The notes under the pieces: generated by a model
The model's input: the letters and a program-made list of their open reading frames with translations, nothing else
Databases searched by the model: none
Told to the model about the DNA's origin: nothing
Shown: positions 22,430 through 25,853 of the stretch, piece after piece
How positions within the stretch are numbered: position 1 is the stretch's first letter
How the letters are laid out: each line of letters opens with the position of its first letter
Assembly: GCA_020637615.1 (NCBI GenBank)
Contig: JACKKC010000036.1
Location: forward strand, 1 to 25,853
Source: Rhodovulum sp.
Lineage (GTDB): Bacteria; Pseudomonadota; Alphaproteobacteria; Rhodobacterales; Rhodobacteraceae
Length of the DNA: 25,853 nucleotides
Direction of reading: 5' to 3'
Made by a program: the position numbers and the translations under genes

Positions 22430-24255
22430 AGCGTCTGGCGAACCTGATCGAGAGCTTCGCCCATGCCGAGGGGCCGCCGCCGGAGCGGCTTGGCGCCTTC
22501 CTGCGCTGGGCGCTGGCGGGGGCCTTTCCGGTGATCGGCGGCATGCTGGTGATCAGCGTGGCAACCGGCGTGACCGAGGTCGGGGCGGCCTGGCTGGTGG
22601 GCTGGCTGATCGACCATGCCCAGTCGCTCGGCCCCGAGGCGCTCTTCGCCGAGCTCTGGCCGGTGATGCTGGCGGTGGCCGGCTTCTTCCTCGTGCTGCG
22701 GCCGGCGGTGATGGGGCTCGGCGCGGCGGTGACCGCGCTGGGGCTCCAGCCCAATCTCTATCCCCTGGTCCTCTCGCGGCTGAACCGCCACGTGCTCGGG
22801 CAGTCGCTCAGCTATTTCGACGACGATTTCGCCGGGCGCATCTCGCAGAAGGCGCAGCAGAGCGCGCGGGCGGTGACCGAGGTGGTGACCGAGACCGTCA
22901 ATACCTTCGGCTTCGCGGTGGCCGCGGTGGTGGGCGCCGGCATCCTGATGGCGGCGGTCAACTGGTGGCTGGCGGCGATCGTGGCGCTCTGGATCGGCGC
23001 CTATGTGGCGCTGGTGCGCCATTTCCTGCCAAGGGTGCGGGCGCGGTCCAAGGACCGGGCCGCCGCGCGCGCCGTGGTCACCGGGCAGATCGTCGACACG
23101 ATCTCGAACATCGCCACGGTCAAGCTCTTCGCCCATGGGGATTTCGAGGATCGCGCGGCCCTGAACGCGCTCGCGGGCTACCGCGACCGCACCATCCGCT
23201 TCGGATCGGTCGCCGCCGCCTTTCGCTTCTGGCTGATGTTGCTGGCCGGCACCCTGCCGGTGGCGCTGCTCGGCGGCGCGCTCTGGTTCTGGAGCCAGGG
23301 CCTCGCCACCGCCGGCGAGATCGCCACCGCCGGGCTGATTTCCACGCGGCTGGCGCAGATGTCGGGCTGGGTCTCGATGACCGCCATGGGCATCTTCGCC
23401 AACATCGGCGAGATCGAGGACGGCATCCGCACGCTCTCGCCGCGGCACCGCGTCATCGACGCCGCCCATGCCCGCGCGCCCGATGCGGTGCGGGGCGCGG
23501 TCGCCTTCGAGGACGTGCGCTTCGGCTATGGCCGCCGGGAGGCGGCGCTCGACGGGCTCGATCTGGCCATCGCGCCGGGCGAGCGGGTGGCGCTGGTCGG
23601 CCGCTCCGGCGCCGGCAAGACCACGGCGGTGTCGCTGCTGCTCAGGCTCTACGACGTGGAGGGCGGGCGGATCACCCTCGACGGCACCGACATCCGCGAC
23701 CTCACCCAGGACGGGCTCCGGGCGCAGATCGGCATGGTCCGGCAGGAGACCGCCATGTTCAACCGCTCGGCCATGGAGAACATCCGATACGGAAGTCCGC
23801 AGGCGAGCGACGCGGAGGTGATGGCCGCGGCCGAGCGCGCGCATGCCCACGAGTTCATCCTCGGCTTGCGCGACTTCAAGGGCCGGACCGGCTACGGCGC
23901 CCATCTCGGCGAGCGCGGGGTCAAGCTTTCCGGCGGCCAGCGCCAGCGGATCGCGCTGGCGCGGGTGATCCTGAAGAACGCCCCGGTGCTGGTGCTCGAC
24001 GAGGCGACGAGCGCGCTCGATTCGGAGGTCGAGGCGGCGATCCAGGACACGCTGGAGACGGTGATGCGCGGCAAGACGGTGCTCGCCATCGCCCATCGCC
24101 TCTCCACCATCGCGCGCATGGACCGCATCGTGGTGCTCGACGCCGGGCGCATCGTCGAGGAGGGCAGCCACGCGAGCCTGCTGGCCCGCAACGGCCTCTA
24201 CGCCCGGTTCTGGAACCGCCAGTCCGGCGGCTTCATCAATCTCGCGGCGGAATGA
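22426..24255 (+). CDS. ABC exporter half-transporter (fused membrane and ATPase domains), copy 2
   Basis: This 609-residue exporter has the same plan as the one at 18048: six helices (about 30-330), Walker A GRSGAGKTT (392-400), signature LSGGQ (501-505), Walker B with Asp525-Glu526, and AIAHRLSTIARMDRIVVL at the end. It starts at GTG 22426, coupled to paiB through GTGA, and ends in an ATGA overlap with tlyA. Similarity to copy 1 runs over the full length and includes 59 identical nucleotides across Walker B and the D-loop. The two may form a heterodimer. Substrate unknown. Confidence 0.93.
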   Translation: MKRLANLIESFAHAEGPPPERLGAFLRWALAGAFPVIGGMLVISVATGVTEVGAAWLVGWLIDHAQSLGPEALFAELWPVMLAVAGFFLVLRPAVMGLGAAVTALGLQPNLYPLVLSRLNRHVLGQSLSYFDDDFAGRISQKAQQSARAVTEVVTETVNTFGFAVAAVVGAGILMAAVNWWLAAIVALWIGAYVALVRHFLPRVRARSKDRAAARAVVTGQIVDTISNIATVKLFAHGDFEDRAALNALAGYRDRTIRFGSVAAAFRFWLMLLAGTLPVALLGGALWFWSQGLATAGEIATAGLISTRLAQMSGWVSMTAMGIFANIGEIEDGIRTLSPRHRVIDAAHARAPDAVRGAVAFEDVRFGYGRREAALDGLDLAIAPGERVALVGRSGAGKTTAVSLLLRLYDVEGGRITLDGTDIRDLTQDGLRAQIGMVRQETAMFNRSAMENIRYGSPQASDAEVMAAAERAHAHEFILGLRDFKGRTGYGAHLGERGVKLSGGQRQRIALARVILKNAPVLVLDEATSALDSEVEAAIQDTLETVMRGKTVLAIAHRLSTIARMDRIVVLDAGRIVEEGSHASLLARNGLYARFWNRQSGGFINLAAE

Positions 24256-24983
24256 GCCTGCGCCTCGATGCCGCCCTGGTCGCCGCCGGGCTCGCGCCGA
24301 GCCGCGCGCGGGCGCGGGCGCTGATCGCGGCCGGGGCGGTGACGGTCGCGGGGCGGCCGGGGGCCAAGGCCTCCGAACGGGTGGCGGCGGGGGCGGATCT
24401 GGCGCTGACGCACGACCCGGTTCCCTATGTCTCCCGTGCCGCGCTCAAGCTCGCCCATGCGCTCGCGGTCTTCGCGCTCGATCCCGCCGGTGCCGTCGCG
24501 CTCGATCTCGGCGCCTCCACGGGCGGGTTCACGGAGGTTCTGCTCGAGGCGGGCGCGGCGGAGGTCTGGGCCGTCGATGTCGGCCACGGCCAGATGGCGC
24601 CGCGGCTGCGCGACGATCCGCGGGTGCGGCTGATCGAGGGGCTGAACGCCCGCGACCTGACCGCCGCCCATGTGCCGCCGCCCGGCTGGATCACCGCCGA
24701 CCTCGCCTTCATCGCGCTTTCCAAGGCGCTGCCGCCGGCGCTGGCGCTCGCCCGCCCCGGCGCCACCCTGGTCGCGCTGATCAAGCCGCAGTTCGAGGTT
24801 GGCCCGGCCCATGTGGGCAAGGGCGGGATCGTGCGCGACGCCGGCGCCGTCGCAGCGGCCCGCGCCGGGGTGCGCGATTTCCTCGCCGGCGCCGGCTGGG
24901 CGGTGCTCGGCGAGGCGGCGAGCCCGATCGCGGGCGGCGACGGCAATGCCGAATACCTGATCGCCGCGCGGAAGCCCGGCTAG
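24252..24983 (+). CDS. tlyA: TlyA-family rRNA (cytidine-2'-O)-methyltransferase
   Basis: TlyA enzymes 2'-O-methylate cytidines in 16S and/or 23S rRNA, which in mycobacteria sets sensitivity to capreomycin. The protein has 243 residues. An N-terminal S4 RNA-binding domain opens RLDAALVAAGLAPSRARARALIAAGAVTV. The FtsJ-like methyltransferase domain has YVSRAALKL (catalytic Lys), the SAM loop ALDLGASTGGFTEVLL, ITADLAFIALSKALP, LIKPQFEVG (second Lys), and the terminal GNAEYLIAARKPG with the conserved Glu. ATG 24252 overlaps the ABC stop by ATGA. The stop TAG forms a CTAG palindrome shared with the stop of the convergent gene. Confidence 0.93.
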   Translation: MSLRLDAALVAAGLAPSRARARALIAAGAVTVAGRPGAKASERVAAGADLALTHDPVPYVSRAALKLAHALAVFALDPAGAVALDLGASTGGFTEVLLEAGAAEVWAVDVGHGQMAPRLRDDPRVRLIEGLNARDLTAAHVPPPGWITADLAFIALSKALPPALALARPGATLVALIKPQFEVGPAHVGKGGIVRDAGAVAAARAGVRDFLAGAGWAVLGEAASPIAGGDGNAEYLIAARKPG

Positions 24984-25462
24984 GCCTCGGCCAGGAGCCC
25001 GGCCAGGTCGAGCCGCCGCGTGACCATGGCGATCCTGCCCTGGGCGTCGCGCGGCCATTCCTCCGGCGGGCGGTCGCGGTAGAGCTCCACGCCGTTGCCG
25101 TCGGGATCGTCGAGATAGAGCGCCTCCGAGACCCCGTGATCCGCGGCGCCGGTGAGCGCGATCCCCGCCGCCTGCACCCGGTGCAGGGCCTGGGCGAGAT
25201 CGCGGCGGGTCGGGTAGAGGATCGCGGTGTGGTAGAGGCCGGTGTGGCCCGGCGGCGGCGGCGTGCCGCCCCGGCTCTCCCAGGTGTTGAGCCCGATGTG
25301 GTGATGGTAGCCGCCGGCCGAGATGAAGAGCGCCTGGTCGCCGTAGCGCGCCTGCACCTCGAAGCCCAGCACGCCGCAATAGAAGGCCGCCGCCCGGTCG
25401 AGATCGGCGACCTTGAGATGCACATGCCCGATCCTGGTGCCGGGCGGAATGGAATAGGACAT
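24980..25462 (-). CDS. VOC-superfamily (glyoxalase/extradiol dioxygenase-fold) protein
   Basis: The 160-residue protein consists of two beta-alpha-beta-beta-beta modules of the vicinal oxygen chelate fold. Likely metal ligands are His14 in IGHVHLKVADLDRAAAFYCGVLGF, the His53-His55 cluster in GGYHHHIGLNTW, His78 in TGLYHTAILYPT, and Glu126 in DPDGNGVELYRDRP. The GGYHHHIGLNTW block resembles catechol-2,3-dioxygenase-like CatE-type members, but the substrate is not assignable. ATG 25462 opens the fold; upstream sequence in the same frame is a shadow. It converges on tlyA with overlapping stop codons and diverges from the methyltransferase gene at 25544. Confidence 0.87.
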   Translation of the reverse strand: MSYSIPPGTRIGHVHLKVADLDRAAAFYCGVLGFEVQARYGDQALFISAGGYHHHIGLNTWESRGGTPPPPGHTGLYHTAILYPTRRDLAQALHRVQAAGIALTGAADHGVSEALYLDDPDGNGVELYRDRPPEEWPRDAQGRIAMVTRRLDLAGLLAEA

Positions 25463-25543
25463 CGCGCGCCTTCCCTTGCTGCGTGGTCCGCGGCACCGTA
25501 ATCCCGGCCCAGCCGCCGCGACAGGCGAAACTTCCGAGGCGCC

Positions 25544-25853
25544 ATGGACGACAGCATGCGCGAGATCACCATCGACCGGCTCGGCCGCGAGGGCGACGGG
25601 TTCGCGGGCAGGATCCGCGCCGCCTTCACCCTGCCCGGCGAGCGGGTGCGCGGGCCGGTCGCGGCGGGGCGCATGGCACCGGTGGAGATCCTCGCCCCCT
25701 CGCCGGAGCGCGTCGCCCCGGTCTGCCGGCATTTCGGCGCCTGCGGCGGCTGCGCCCTGCAGCATGGCTCGGATGCCTTCCTCGCCGGCTGGAAGGAGGG
25801 GACCATCGCCCGCGCGCTGGCCGCACAGGGGCTGGCCGCCGAAATCCGGCCGG
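25544..25853 (+). CDS. Class I RNA methyltransferase of the TrmA/RlmD (RumA) family, 5' part
   Basis: Only the first 103 residues are in the window. They hold an N-terminal TRAM-like beta-barrel (ITIDRLGREGDGFAG ... FTLPGERVRG) and the [4Fe-4S] cysteine cluster CRHFGACGGCALQH (Cys-x5-Cys-x2-Cys, about residues 72-80). This is typical of uracil-C5 methyltransferases RlmD/RlmC and their relatives. The fourth cluster Cys and the SAM domain lie beyond the edge, so rRNA and tRNA targets cannot be told apart. ATG 25544 follows a weak CGAGGC; ATG 25556 is the alternative. Confidence 0.88.
   Translation, partial: MDDSMREITIDRLGREGDGFAGRIRAAFTLPGERVRGPVAAGRMAPVEILAPSPERVAPVCRHFGACGGCALQHGSDAFLAGWKEGTIARALAAQGLAAEIRP

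Overview
The window is high-GC DNA (mostly G/C in third codon positions) from an alphaproteobacterium, most likely a member of the Rhodobacterales (Rhodobacteraceae/Paracoccaceae). The grounds are the cytochrome bc1 operon, whose cytochrome b has haem ligands at the same residue numbers as Rhodobacter capsulatus, plus the seven-subunit Mrp antiporter, aerobic HemF and the style of the housekeeping genes. Marine or saline life is plausible because a Mrp Na+/H+ antiporter and a Na+-coupled SLC13/DASS carrier sit close together. This is inference; no rRNA or tRNA gene was recognised.

Layout, left to right. 1-1564: rsfS and rlmH (ribosome factors), convergent with a DedA/YqaA-like membrane protein. 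1769-4476: petABC, the Rieske protein, cytochrome b and cytochrome c1 of complex III, ending in a clear intrinsic terminator. 4551-5033: a gene-free stretch with a run of strong hairpins. 5034-10569 (minus strand): mrpABCDEFG, seven tightly overlapping genes. 10894-12404: a NudL-type CoA pyrophosphatase coupled to a CCA tRNA nucleotidyltransferase that is frameshifted and cut off by an insertion sequence. 12405-13618: an IS4-family element that is itself dead (frameshift, and Ala at the second catalytic Asp). 13736-15347 (minus): a three-gene export operon of a SCO/SenC thiol-copper protein and two small Cys-containing secreted proteins of unknown function. 15553-17718 (minus): hemF, a GAP-family membrane protein and a GGCT-like protein, closed by an intrinsic terminator. 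17795-24983 (plus): a leader region with a 10-codon ORF and alternative hairpins, an ABC exporter, an SLC13 carrier, the 3' stub of a lost third ABC exporter, paiB, a second ABC exporter and tlyA. 24980-25853: a VOC/glyoxalase-fold protein (minus) and the start of a TrmA/RlmD-type RNA methyltransferase running off the end.

The cca-IS-SCO-to-ABC interval looks like a rearrangement zone. It holds a broken cca, an IS without visible target duplication and a 72-bp diverged repeat present in inverted orientation at 10729-10800 and 17795-17866. Further on are an orphan ABC 3' stub and a 59-bp stretch identical between the two ABC genes. The most interesting possible regulatory systems are the leader peptide plus alternative hairpins ahead of the ABC exporter, the structured intergenic element at 4823-4916, and an apparent CTG start for rsfS. 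The least characterised protein system is the SCO-linked pair of secreted cysteine proteins.
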